From: Thamnidium elegans
Taxonomy: Eukaryota; Mucoromycota; Mucoromycetes; Mucorales; Mucoraceae
Direction: 5' to 3'
Assembly (NCBI GenBank): GCA_025201345.1
Contig: JAIXMG010000022.1
Span: 1 to 64,000 of the forward strand
DNA: 64,000 nt
Within the stretch, counting starts at the first letter, position 1, and every line of letters begins with the position of its first letter. This document shows positions 46,697-58,058 of the stretch, piece after piece. The notes beneath the pieces are model-generated. The model was given only the letters and a program-made list of their open reading frames with translations. It was not told where the DNA came from and searched no databases. The position numbers and the translations under genes were made by a program.

Positions 46697-49315
46697 ATGA
46701 ATGTCGAAACAATAGAAAAACTTCATAATCTAGTAAAACATATTACAGAAACTGGAGAATGGGTTTTGGACCCTACCGACTTAAAAGTAATAAATAATCC
46801 GCTTCTATCAGTAACAAAACACCTCTGCTAACTTTTCTTAAAAAAAAGGAGATCAAAGCATATTGTAAGCGATCCGATGTCAATGTGAGTACCGTATTTA
46901 AATTCATTATGGCTCAATTTCAAAAAAAACATGCACAGGTAATACTTTTTTTTTCTATATGTATATATATATCGAGTCTATAATAAAAAAATAAAAAATT
47001 GCCTTTTTTTTTTTTTTTGTATTCGAGTAAAGATTCGATATTCTAGTGTACAACTTATTGAGCAGTTGTTTGATCGTTCAAAGCATTTCAGAGACTTGAT
47101 AACAGAGGACTTTCCTCTTTTTACTCAATTGGCTATAGGTATCCAGGACAAAAAGTTACCTCCACCTGTTGAAATAGCTGCCAAGCTAAGAGCTTATGCT
47201 ATTGCACTTATCAAGTCTTGGACCAAAAGATATGGTGATAGGTATCGGCAGTTACATGTAGCTTATGATTTTTTAATGAGCAATGGATTTTTGAATAACG
47301 AGGATACTTCATTATCTAATATTCACGCCAATAATCATAATCGATCCAGTACTGATGTAGTATATTTATAAAACTATTGTAATAAGTATGTAATTAATAT
47401 TTGTTATATATGTATTTTTTTTTTCAGGCTCGAAAGAAGGCCATCCAATTAAACAGATATGAACTACTTAAATCAGATATTGAAGCTCATATTGATATCA
47501 TTGAAGATAATTTAAATTCAATGGAAGGATGCTTCGAAATTTTGATTCCAAAGAATGAGTTCCTTCATGATGATATAGATTTTGATGCTCTCATGCGAGG
47601 TGAAGCAAGCCATAGTAAAAAACAAGACGACCTTTATAAAGATGTAATATACTAAAAAAGGCTACTCGAATATAAACTAACATTTTTTTTTTTTTACCTA
47701 GCAACTATTATCGCATGGTTTAGGTTCAAACAGGTACTCAATTACAATTAATTTATCCGAAGACTCCATTATGGAAGATATCAAAGAGACGGAGGAAAAC
47801 CGTGTCCTATTTGACCAAATTCGAGAGGCATACGATGTTTTAGAAACAAGACATATCTCACAATTAAATGCTTGGATAAACTCTCTTATGAAACTTGAAA
47901 TACCTGTAAGAGAAAAACCTTTTTTTTTAGTGTGTGCTCAATAGATACTAACTAAAAAAAACAAAAAAAAATAGGATAAATCTGAGAAAGAAAAATTGGT
48001 TAGTAGGCTTATTAATATAAAAGGTAGAGCTGCAGAAGAAGTACGAAAGGCACAGATGCTAGGTATCAAAGTGTCTCATCATGAACCACATACTGTTAAT
48101 ATGGCTCATAGTGATGCTGAGGATGACGATGATGAATACGAAGACGAAGTATTTGAAGAAGTAAACCTTGTATCTAGTTCTTCTTTGCGCGATAAGGATG
48201 TGCCTACTACTAGCAGTTCAAACTTACCTCCATTACAACGTATTTTCCCATTATCCTTTGAGCCTAACATGATAGAAGATGCTACCTACAGTGGCCCAAA
48301 AATAAGTTTTCAAGAGTAATATAAAAACACGTTACGCCATTTAAAACTCATGCTAACGGAAGGCTTTTTATTTAGATCATCTGTCAATAAAGGAAAACAG
48401 AAGGTAGACCCTCGAAAGGAAGGTAAAAAAAAAAAAAGAGTGAAAACTTATAACAAACAATATAAAAAAAAAAAATACTTCATTCTTTAGAACTTTTAAA
48501 ACGTGCTCCAGTAGTAGAAGTAAGACAATTGATTGTTTTTTAAAATGCGCGTTTTAAAGCTAATAGTTGTATTAGTGGGGAGATGATCTTTATTATTGGG
48601 ATAAGACCAATGTTCAATTCAATACCAGCGGCTTGGGTAAAAAAAAAAGAATATATAACTATAGGCACGCGTTCTAAAAAAAAAAAATGGGCCATACATG
48701 ATAGAAAAAAGCCATCGATTTATGGGAACGGGTGAGGGAAATAACGAAATGCCACAACATTTATTAGAAGAACTTCGTAAACGACCTATGTATTACAAAT
48801 CCGAAATACAAAAGAATACTCAGGTAACAAAAAAAGAGTTTGTTTGTTGATCTTTTAGACTTTTGTATGACTAACCTAATAGATAGGAATGTAGACATCC
48901 ACTTCATAACGGCGGGCTTTGTCCACGAAAGGATCTAGTAACTTGTCCTTTCCATGGTCGTATTATTCAAAGAGACGAGTTAGGAGTACCGTTAGATCCA
49001 AAAGAACGAGTTGAACCCTCTGAACCTATTCAACCTGAACCACCCGCTAATAATCCAATGGATGGGCTGTGGGAACTGATTGAAGGCGACGTGATGAATC
49101 AGTCTAGCCGTGAAATGATTAACCCGAGAACCAGGGTACAGAAAAAAAAGAAAAAGGAAAAGTCTGCTCTTATCAATATTAGAAAGAAACCAAATACTAG
49201 CTTTACTAGACTAAACAAACACCTTGATTCTCGCAAGACTAGAAAGATGGTAGAAGAAGCTATAGAATATGAACGTGAAATGAAATCTCGCAATAAAAAT
49301 GATAATAAATTATAA
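46697..49315 (+). CDS. UVSSA: UV-stimulated scaffold protein A homologue (649 aa)
   Basis: Eleven exons: 46697-46786, 46849-46938, 47033-47356, 47428-47643, 47702-47905, 47975-48315, 48376-48422, 48491-48519, 48576-48636, 48705-48823, 48887-49315. All are GT-AG and in phase, giving 649 aa. The N terminus is the VHS-like helical domain (S-S-V-Q-L-I-E-Q-L-F-D-R-S-K-H-F-R and L-P-P-P-V-E-I-A). The middle has charged helices and an acidic patch (D-A-E-D-D-D-D-E). W-G-D-D-L-Y-Y-W and K-S-H-R-F-M-G precede the C-terminal zinc finger C509, C519, C527, H530 (C-P-F-H-G). In other eukaryotes UVSSA binds stalled RNA polymerase II and recruits TFIIH in transcription-coupled repair. The small exons (29, 47, 61 nt) are fixed by conserved motifs. 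Confidence 0.85.
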
Positions 49316-49494
49316 AAAAAAGACCTTTTTAATTTTGTAGTACAGCTATACCATCATAATAAACCGATCAAGTGCTTGCATGAATAAAATGGATACGTTT
49401 TAATTATTAGCATAATTATAACTAAAGCCTATTTATTATCGGGTGTTCTGGTAATAATAATAATAATATGTATATATATATATATGTACACTGG

Positions 49495-49590
49495 TAAAGA
49501 GGGAGGGAGCGCAAATTACTATATACATAAACAAGCTTGAATACTTATTCAGGCTTTAACCATAAAGCTCGTCCACTAAGGCGAGAAAAA
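49495..49590 (-). pseudogene. 3' end fragment of the unknown repeated gene family
   Basis: On the minus strand it encodes the end A-L-W-L-K-P-E-stop, matching the last residues of the copies at 58827 and 51575. Sequence beyond the stop (TTACTATATACATAAACAAG) is shared with 58795-58820, so coding end and 3' flank were duplicated together. Confidence 0.55.
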
Positions 49591-50009
49591 ATGATTATTA
49601 TTCAAGGCATTGACTTATTTCGCCTGTGTATTCTCCTCTTATCTTACTGTGTGCTATTTATGTAAATATCACTTGATTCAAACTTAATATCTTATTCTAA
49701 CTCTTCTTTTATTCAGGGCATTGACTTCTTTCGCGTGTGCATTATACTATGTCCATACTAGGAGATAATAGCAAACTATTATATAGACATATACCCTTTC
49801 CCTTAATATACATAAATCCCATAAAAAATCATTTGTAAATAATAAAAAATCTCGCTTTTTTTTTTATATAATTCCTTATTTTCTATATATAAATGTAAAT
49901 ATATCTCAAAATGTGCTATTACTGAATAAATATTTTATGTCATGACCTTTTAGAGCTATAATCTTTTTTGTTTTACAAATAAATTTTATTAAAGTTAAAC
50001 TAGCTGAAT

Positions 50010-50160
50010 TATTAATGATAAATTATTATCACTAATGACAAATCAAGCACTGATAATAGTCCTAATCATCAATGACAAATCTTAATCATTGATAATTGAA
50101 ATTATCAGCAATGATAATCCAATCATCACTGATTAGCAATGATGATAAATTTATCATTTC
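50010..50160. repeat. Cluster of short TGATAAT-type repeats in both orientations
   Basis: About ten occurrences of TGATAAT, ATCATT or close variants in 150 bases, in both orientations. This gives strong potential for local hairpins. Adjacent to the gene fragment at 50150. Confidence 0.45.
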
Positions 50161-50330
50161 TTTTCGCCTTAATGTTCTTGGTGATCTTGAATCTCTTGAA
50201 GATTCTGCCGACGTAATATCCTCCACGGGTTTTTTTTTATTGTTGTTAGCTTCAAGAACAATACCTTGAGTTATAACTGCCATGTCCTGCTCTTTCTGCA
50301 TGATATTGTTTGCCTATTGTAGAGGAGCTA
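50150..50330 (-). pseudogene. C-terminal fragment of the unknown repeated gene family
   Basis: Minus-strand frame with M-A-V-I-T-Q-G-I-V-L-E-A-N-N-N and V-E-D-I-T-S-A-E-S-S-R-D-S, nearly identical to the C-terminal part of the copy at 58827-60721. No other exons sit next to it. Confidence 0.55.
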
Positions 50331-51412
50331 ATGTCGCTTGAGCTTTCGGCTTCATTTTGGATATTTGGAGTAAATGTGATGTTTACAGCCTTTTCTTTGC
50401 CTTTGTGCTTCTTGACTTATGTTTTTTACGTTAGAGTTATTACATATTGAAAATTTATAATAATAAGGCATACCTATCCTACTTCTAATAATAAGAACCG
50501 GCTAGAAATCATCATCAGAATTGTCTTGATTAACAGGTGTTGCTATTATACCATCGATTTTGTGGTCAGTATACGACTAGTAATTTAACACTTATTATGG
50601 CAGCTTACTTTTTTTCTTCCTAATGTTGAAAGGTATTCCAGGATTATTTTCTTTTCTCTTCTTAATATGGGCATAAAGTAATAGGTCCAACTAAAATATT
50701 GTTAGTGACATAAAATAAAAAGGACAGCTATAGAAAAGTTACCACTACGGATTGGTTTCAAGATATAAAATAATAAAAGTAATTGGAGTAATACGTAATA
50801 AAATAAAAAGATTAAAGAAAAATAACCAAAACGATAAAAATAAAGGTATTTTATACTTTTACAAAAGGCTGAAACAAAGAAATCACCAGATCAGAAACAG
50901 TCATTCACGAATCAGTTTTTTTCTTTTTAAAAATAGTTATTTATGAAGTACGAAGTTTTCGAGATTGTCAAAGGTAATAGGTTTTATGGTATTAAAAACA
51001 ATGTTATTAATTTATAAGCCAAGCTCAAGCTCAATTCCGGACTTGTAAAGCTTTTAGACATCAAGTAAAATAATTGATTATACTTATAATCGATTAAATT
51101 AGAAAAAATTAAAAAATAATTGTGTGGGCTCTAATTACTCGCACACTTAGTTTTAAAAGCGAAAAGAAAGAGTAAAGCCTTTATAATAATCGATTCAGTA
51201 ACGCTAATTTGACGTAGCCCAAAAAGACAATCATTCTCCAGCTAGCGCCATTTTTTTTTTTAAATGGGCAATATTTACCAGCCGCGATTTTTGAAACGTT
51301 AAAGTGGATCACGACGAATCAATATAACAACAATCAGAATTAATAAAAAGAGATATATTTGATAGCTAAAAAAAAAAAGACTTACTTAATACTGCTTTTT
51401 AAAATGATAATA

Positions 51413-51415
51413 ATA

Positions 51416-51459
<44 letters not shown>

Positions 51460-51497
51460 GTAATAACAATAGTAATAACAATAGTAATAATAATAGG
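51413..51497. repeat. AAT/ATA trinucleotide microsatellite
   Basis: About 28 consecutive trinucleotides, pure AAT-type in the left half and interrupted by AGT/AAC variants in the right half. Confidence 0.9.
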
Positions 51498-51574
51498 GGA
51501 TAGTTAGGGACCAGAAAGCCAAGAAAAGGTACCGAAGGAACAAGAGAAAAGAGAAAAGAGAAAAGGGACTAGGC

Positions 51575-53135
51575 TTACTCAGGCTTTAGCCATAAAATTC
51601 GTCTGGGCAATTTGGAATCTCTTGATAATTCGGCCGGAGTCAGATCCTCAACAGTTTTCCTAGTATTACGGCTAGACTTGAGAACAATTTCGTGCGTCTT
51701 TACCGCCATTTCCTTTGACTTCAAGAAGCTATCAATAAAGTTACCGGCGCCTTCTATCAAGCTTTTCTTCAAACATGGAAAGTCAACAATAGAGATGCGA
51801 TCCACTACATAGCAGCTGGTATTTTTTCTGTAAAGGTAATAAATGTCACCGTTAACGCTTAGGGCTTGAAACAAAGGGATTTTCACTTCAGACTGATCAC
51901 TTTGGAATTATGAAGTATATTGTCGATTTGAATGATTCCATTCAGCACAAGCTTCTGCTTGTCAGAGTAATATTTAGAGCTGGTCAAGCTCCCCACAAGT
52001 AACATCATGCGACTTCTTCAAATTACTGCAAAATAGTCTCAAATCAAATCCGAACTTGTATTGACAGCCTATCGACTCTGTATCTGCCCAGTGGGACCAA
52101 ATGTTCGTTTTTAAAAAGAGGGAGTCCATTTCTGAAAGATGTGACTCCGTGGGCTCTTCAAACAAATACGGATAAAACAAATGTGTTTCAAAAATGAAAC
52201 GGTAGATGCTTGAGATACCAACATCCTCGGACGACTGATTATGTAACGTGGACACCTTCTTTAAGGCATGAAGGATGTTGTCTCCAAACTGCTTCATGCT
52301 GTCTTTTAATCCGTTAGGATATTCGCAACTATTACCACTAGTATTGACAAGAATACCTTTGAACTGTCATACTTCGCTATCAAGCATTATTCCATCATGT
52401 TCAAAAATACTTGTGTTTCTTCTTTTTGGCGAAGAAGTCGGCGCATCACAGCTACTTCTTTTAAGGTCATTATTGCTTATATTAATAAGCTGCAAAGCTT
52501 CTGTACTAATGATATCACGTCGAAAACTAGAATTGATAGCTAAAGCAGCCCAAAATCCTTCGACCTCTGTGTTGTTGATGCTCTAATAAGAATTTGTAAG
52601 TCTATTTCATTAGTAGTCCTAAGGCTTTAAAGCTACCTTGTAGTTGCGGTCTATTTCGCTTCTAGCCCATTTATTATCCCTTGCATTGTTTGATAGTGAG
52701 AGAGAGAGCACACGGCATTCCGGAAGTCTTTTTCAGTGATATATACCAGCTATATATCTAACCTTTTGATTACTATTTAAGATCTGCTTTAGATCATATT
52801 GGCAAGCTTAATTATTTACTCAGTGTAATAATTAAGATTCCAGCTAAAGAACTTACTTAGAATATTTCTGATACACCAGGAAAATCACCATTTTCCTTTT
52901 TACACAAACGTCGCCTATTTTACCAGGCTCAGATCATATAATATTTTCCCAAGCACAATAATCTATAAGCCGATATATTTAACACATTCAACTGTCATCG
53001 AATTCATATTTAACAATATATCATTCAGCCTCTTCCTTTCTCGCTACAGTATACTTTCCAGCCTGGAAAAAACCAACACCAATGTGTGCAGAGTTTATGT
53101 TGTTGACTATCCAGGCTTGATGATTCCTACATACA
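51575..53135 (-). pseudogene. Unknown repeated family, copy D (disrupted)
   Basis: Homologous to the gene at 58827-60721 along its whole length. Recognisable blocks are W-I-V-N-N-I-N-S-A-H-I-G-V-G-F-F (about 53060-53110), S-S-I-Y-R-F-I-F-E-T-H-L-F, N-I-W-S-H-W-A-D-T-E-S-I-G-C, and the C-terminal block ending L-W-L-K-P-E at 51575. It is broken: the start Met is not conserved, a TGA at 52367-52369 interrupts it, and a 287 bp MITE-like element sits in the first exon (52737-53023). One intron (about 52585-52645) is retained, but four introns of the other copy are absent, the coding sequence running straight through. I do not recognise the family. Confidence 0.6.
52737..53023. mobile_element. MITE-like insertion (287 bp, TTCAG target duplication)
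   Basis: Starts TGATATAT and ends ATATATCA (8-bp inverted repeats), flanked on both sides by TTCAG (52732-52736 and 53024-53028). The paralogue at 60590-60610 is uninterrupted at the same point (CTTTTTCTGC), giving the empty site. No coding capacity. The superfamily is not assigned. Confidence 0.65.
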
Positions 53136-53215
53136 CAACTTATCGTTAGATAATCGACAACAAATTTTATAGAATTTATATTAACCAACTACTGCTTGCC
53201 ATAAAAATTAAAAGG

Positions 53216-53465
53216 AAATAGTTCTGGTACGCCACCAGTGCCAATTTAGGGAAATTCCTGGTACACCACCATATCATAGGGAAGTTCTTTTTGAAATATT
53301 TAGGCATTTGATTATATAAAAGATACTTGCTTGTATATGAATTCATTGTTAAAAAAAAGGGGGGAAGAGAAAAGGATGATAAAATGAAGGAATAAATAGA
53401 TAATTTTAATCATGATAAAAACGGGTTTATTTAACTATGATAAAATGGGATTTATTTAATCATCA
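53216..53465. repeat. Dispersed repeat, partner at 44140-44320
   Basis: Second copy of the repeat described at 44140, with an extra A/G-rich insertion near 53350-53370. The ACACCACCAT motif and repeated CATGATAAAA sequences are shared. Confidence 0.55.
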
Positions 53466-53499
53466 TGATATTTATATTATGTAAAGAACCTGTTATTGT

Positions 53500-53967
53500 T
53501 GGAAGTGCGCCAAAAATTTACGTCACAAATTGGCACATGTAGGTTCTCTGACTTCTTGTTCAAAAATTGGATGGTATTTTGATCTAAGCCAATCTATCGC
53601 CTGTTGTAGCGGATAATATCCAAACAGCTAGGTACCACTGGTTGTTGATCTTCCACACTATCGTTTGTGCTAGATGCTTCGTTCGTAGAATCATCAGATA
53701 CCAGATTTGAGTTGTCCATAATGGTGTCACTAGTACTGCTTTCGATATTTTATGTTACTGTATTCGCTTTAGCACAGAGGAAATCATCTCCCAAGGGGGA
53801 TAAAGATACAAACCCTTCTTTGGCCAAGGTTGTTTAATCGCATCCACTGTTAGGACTAGTGGATCTGGTGATATCGTCCAGTATTTTGGAAGCTGGTGGT
53901 TGTGTCTGGCAGTAAAGGCGTCTATCTTCAGTTTTCCCCAAGAATTGCAGATCTTCTGAAACATCAT
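53500..53967 (-). pseudogene. Retroelement remnant (RNase H end, DIRS-like)
   Basis: The minus-strand frame 53755-53967 contains W-G-K-L-K-I-D-A-F-T-A-R-H-N-H-Q-L-P, then S-P-D-P ... V-D-A-I ... W-P-K-K-G-L-Y-L-Y-P-P-W. This is the pattern of the RNase H/adjacent domain of DIRS-type and related retroelements (D-x-F-A ... P-D-P ... N-P-P-W). Below it, T-P-L-W-x-T-Q-I-W-Y continues the same domain with stops. No reverse transcriptase, terminal repeat or recombinase is seen, so this is a short dead fragment. Confidence 0.5.
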
Positions 53968-54039
53968 TTTCGGAATTGTTGATTCACCTTTTTTATTTAT
54001 TAAGAACGATAATTCCTATTTTGCGACTGATTAATTTTA

Positions 54040-54345
54040 ATATCTTTTTGTTTTTTATTTTTTTATTTGTACGTATGTTTATATAATCTCTACGTCATAC
54101 AATATTTTTGCTTATTTATCAGTATATTTATTAAAAAGATGAAATGAATTAACGGCGTTAGATTTTAAGAAGGAAAAAAGCGACAAGTCCAAACCATCCA
54201 GTGTCACACCATCATGCACAACCTCTTATAAAGGCACTGTTTTTAGAATTTTGGTTTAAAAGTTTATTAATTAAACATCGACTTACAATATTTATATTCC
54301 TTTTTTTGGATAAAAAGCCATCATCATTATCATTGCTGCTTCGTT
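54040..54345 (-). pseudogene. Fragment F of the unknown repeated family
   Basis: Closely matches 60040-60345. It includes a minus-strand exon end (F-K-R-S-S-N-D-N-D-D-G-F-L-S-K-K-R-N) followed by GTAAGTCG and the same roughly 240-base intron-like sequence with GACAAGTCCAAACCATCCAG. Similarity stops abruptly at both sides. Confidence 0.55.
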
Positions 54346-54665
54346 TAAAAAATATTTAGTGAGAAAACATCGTAATCGAACACAATAAAAATAGTTACTA
54401 TGAAGAATGTACAGGGACACGCCGTGAAACTTTTCCAAGCAGGCACAGCTTCCCGAGAGAGTGCGATGGGAGTAGTCAAAGTAGCACTAGGCTTACTGCT
54501 TCCTAAAGTTTTTAAGTACAAGCTGACCCATTTTTCAAAGTTCTCCTCACAGGAAGTATTTGGTCTTTCATAGCTTTTGAGGATAGGATCGCCGTTGTCG
54601 AACTGAAACATTTCGGGAGTGAACCTATGTCCTAAAGGTAATGGCACCTCAGAGCTTCTCGACAT
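54345..54665 (-). CDS. Hypothetical small protein (106 aa or less)
   Basis: Open frame starting M-S-R-S-S-E-V-P-L-P-L-G-H-R-F, rich in Ser/Pro/Phe, ending in a hydrophobic stretch that may in fact be intron. A GTAACT within it could be a splice donor leading toward the exon fragment at 54290-54345, in which case this would be the 5' exon of a chimeric gene. No family recognised. Confidence 0.3.
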   Translation of the reverse strand: MSRSSEVPLPLGHRFTPEMFQFDNGDPILKSYERPNTSCEENFEKWVSLYLKTLGSSKPSATLTTPIALSREAVPAWKSFTACPCTFFIVTIFIVFDYDVFSLNIF

Positions 54666-54709
54666 AATTTTCTTGTATTTTACAGGATAGGTGTGTTCAT
54701 TATACTTTT

Positions 54710-54948
54710 TTTTTTTCGCTGAGCTCTCCTTACACAGGACAACTTCTTCTCACAGATGCTCCGTCTAAAAGTTTTCAGCCTATTAACAGGAAAATACCTT
54801 CTCTTTCTGTTAAGCAAAGAGCATAAATGTTGTCAGTAGTATATGACTAGTATATTATATTATAAAACTTACCAAAGAATAAGGAAGAAAAAGAGAAAAA
54901 AAAAAAAAGTTGTTCAATTTAACTAGGATTTTTTTTTATCAGAGTAGC

Positions 54949-54955
<7 letters not shown>
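54710..54955. repeat. Segmental duplicate, partner at 61565-61795
   Basis: Nearly identical, in the same orientation, to 61565-61795 (shared blocks CTAAAAGTTTTCAG, TATATGACTAGTATATTATA, TTGTTCAATTTAACTAGGAT). Together with fragment F this shows that a multi-kilobase segment was duplicated and rearranged. Confidence 0.65.

Positions 54956-55020
<65 letters not shown>
54951..55020. repeat. Poly-A tract of about 70 nt
   Basis: Uninterrupted A run, the longest in the window; it could be the 3' tail of a retroposed sequence or an assembly-sensitive homopolymer. A similar tract lies at 58016-58057. Confidence 0.85.
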
Positions 55021-55022
<2 letters not shown>

Positions 55023-56302
55023 GATTTTTTAAAGCTCCAAAGTTCTAGCCAATGCATTATTGATAATTGATATAATAAGATACGATTAAGCAAGTAATTA
55101 ATTTTTATAGAATAATCCGTACGAGGTTTATTTTATCATATTAAAGATGTTAAATAAATATAACATAATTGATCATAAAATTGTAGTGTGGGAATACGGA
55201 TCACTAACCTTTATATACCAAATGAGGTGATCTAGGTATATACGTGTATAATAGAAGGTCTAACTACTATAAACAGACACCAATAAAAAAAGAGACATTC
55301 TTTCTTTCAAACCATTTTTATTTAACATAATTTTTACATCAAAGAGATATCTCATATTTACGAGTATATATATTCTTCTCGAAAATGACAGGTAAAAAAA
55401 AAAAAAAGCTAGACTGTCAGTAAAAACCAACATAAATTTCTATTAATCAGAGAGAGCCTACCGTACAAAATCAACCCATGCAAACAATTTATTAAAACAA
55501 CTAATGTCATGTTCCTCGCTAACTAGGAAGGACTTAAGTTTAGAGGAAATAAGGTAAATAAATAATTAAAGTATATTGGCTATCTTAATATTTGACCATA
55601 GTTCCTTGATAATCATAAAATCAAAGGAGCAAATTTTTTGTAAAAAGAAAAAAGAGTAGAGACGTTTAGTATATAATTTGCTCTATGTTCCATTTTAATA
55701 AAACGTACGGTCTCGGGAAAAGGTGGTTTTTTTTTTTTCAATATAATTTACATTAAAGCAATTTTTTTTTACTTATTTCTAATTGATTGGATGCGTGATC
55801 TGTTGTAGATTTAAAGATATATTTTTCTTCCTGGGTCTACAAGGTAAAAAAAACGATTGTCTACTTTTTGTGATATAAAATCATTCAAGAGAAATAAGTT
55901 GGGATCAAAAACCATCTGTCATTGCTTTCGGGGGACAGGCGATCCTCACATATTTTAAATCCGAACTTGCTTTCTTCAAATGTGGTACCAAAAATTGGTT
56001 TTGTAATTATAGCAAGTAATTTAGAAATTATCAGTATATATCTCCTATAAAAAATAGTGGTAACTAGGGGATAAAGAAAAAATACATGGCTTTTTCAAAG
56101 GATGAGGGCAGCTATCGTTTGTAATTCCTAATTCATTAATTAATTGTAACCCAATGGTATGTAAAGTTTTGCGCTGTAGGTAAGATCACCTACATTTATT
56201 TCAAAAAAAACTACGTCACGAATTAAAAGTGGTGTGCGCCAAGTTTCCAAGTAAATAAAACATCATACTTTTTACTCTATTAGCCCAAGGCTTAATTTTT
56301 TC
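55021..56302. other. Intergenic region
   Basis: 1.3 kb, AT-rich, with many stops in all frames. No gene, RNA gene or clear repeat recognised. Confidence 0.5.
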
Positions 56303-57797
56303 TCTATACTAAGTGATTTGATTGTATTACTTTATTCCTTGCCTTTGTTAAAGCCATTAATGATGCGTATGTGTCTGATTGTAGAGAGTCAGGCCTTCAA
56401 AGCATGTTGGAGCCCTTTGATACCTTTTTTGGTTTACGTTAATTAATGTGCTTTTCGTCAGACATGTTTACCAATGCCCATCAGGTAATATTTATGGATT
56501 TTGTGTTTACCTGAATACGAACGTTAACAGCTTTATATCGTTATACAGTCTCTTGTTGCGCGATACCGGGATAAGTAATATCAATCACTTCAAAAATCTC
56601 TGCGTTTCCCATTCAGCCAGAAGCATGGGTTTAGTATATCTTTATACTAAGCGATTTGATTGTATTACTTTATTCCTTGCCTTTGTTAAAGCCATTAATG
56701 ATGCGTATGTGTCTGATTGTAGAGAGTCAGGCCTTCAAAGCATGCTGGAGCCCTTTGATACCTTTTTTGGTTTACGTTAATTAATGTGCTTTTCGTCAGA
56801 CATGTTTACCAATGCCCATCAGGTAATATTTATGGATTTTGTGTTTACCTGAATACGAACGTTAACAGCTTTATATCGTTATACAGTCTCTTGTTGCGCG
56901 ATACCGGGATAAGTAATATCAATCACTTCAAAAATCTCTGCGTTTCCCATTCAGCCAGAAGCATGGGTTTAGTATATCTTTATACTAAGCGATTTGATTG
57001 TATTACTTTATTCCTTGCCTTTGTTAAAGCCATTAATGATGCGTATGTGTCTGATTGTAGAGAGTCAGGCCTTCAAAGCATGTTGGAGCCCTTTGATACC
57101 TTTTTTGGTTTACGTTAATTAATGTGCTTTTCGTCAGACATGTTTACCAATGCCCATCAGGTAATATTTATGGATTTTGTGTTTACCTGAATACGAACGT
57201 TAACAGCTTTATATCGTTATACAGTCTCTTGTTGCGCGATACCGGGATAAGTAATATCAATCACTTCAAAAATCTCTGCGTTTCCCATTCAGCCAGAAGC
57301 ATGGGTTTAGTATATCTTTATACTAAGCGATTTGATTGTATTACTTTATTCCTTGCCTTTGTTAAAGCCATTAATGATGCGTATGTGTCTGATTGTAGAG
57401 AGTCAGGCCTTCAAAGCATGCTGGAGCCCTTTGATACCTTTTTTGGTTTACGTTAATTAATGTGCTTTTCGTCAGACATGTTTACCAATGCCCATCAGGT
57501 AATATTTATGGATTTTGTGTTTACCTGAATACGAACGTTAACAGCTTTATATCGTTATACAGTCTCTTGTTGCGCGATACCGGGATAAGTAATATCAATC
57601 ACTTCAAAAATCTCTGCGTTTCCCATTCAGCCAGAAGCATGGGTTTAGTATATCTTTATACTAAGCGATTTGATTGTATTACTTTATTCCTTGCCTTTGT
57701 TAAAGCCATTAATGATGCGTATGTGTCTGATTGTAGAGAGTCAGGCCTTCAAAGCATGCTGGAGCCCTTTGATACCTTTTTTGGTTTACGTTTATTA
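56303..57797 (+). repeat. 338-bp tandem array, about 4.4 units
   Basis: A partial unit is followed by four near-identical units of 338 bp (equivalent positions 56448, 56786, 57124, 57462). One clear variable site (CATG T/C TGGAG) reads T, C, T, C, C from left to right. Each unit contains a 110-codon open frame beginning M-L-F-V-R-H-V-Y-Q-C-P and ending T-F-F-G-L-R-stop. Because 338 is not a multiple of three, the frames do not join into one protein. Near-identity implies recent amplification or homogenisation. Nothing in the unit matches rDNA or a known domain that I recognise. Confidence 0.9.
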
Positions 57798-58013
57798 ATG
57801 TGCTTTCTTCGGATATTACCGCTATTGTCTATCATATATGCTAAATATGTCCCGTGGTTTTGTGATGCGAATGTCTTTGGTTTTTGAACTGAAACAGAAT
57901 ATGGTATCTTTTCAAATTTGCGCAACTATTACTTTTTTATACCATTACAAAGCTGTAGTCTCTGTCTATTCCAACAAATAATATAATAAAGTCATTAATT
58001 TAGTTATAACTCG

Positions 58014-58058
<45 letters not shown>

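Larger units (their letters stand above)
49316..51574. other. Repeat-rich region with gene fragments
   Basis: 2.3 kb with no intact gene. Holds two fragments of the unknown family described at 58827-60721, a patch of short TGAT-type repeats (50010-50160), a trinucleotide tract (51413-51497) and GAGAAAA repeats at 51543-51565. Confidence 0.55.

Noticed and set aside
56448..57887. Four identical 110-141 codon frames as separate genes
   Set aside because: They are units of a 338-bp tandem array; no splice, promoter or domain evidence for translation. Reported as a repeat instead.
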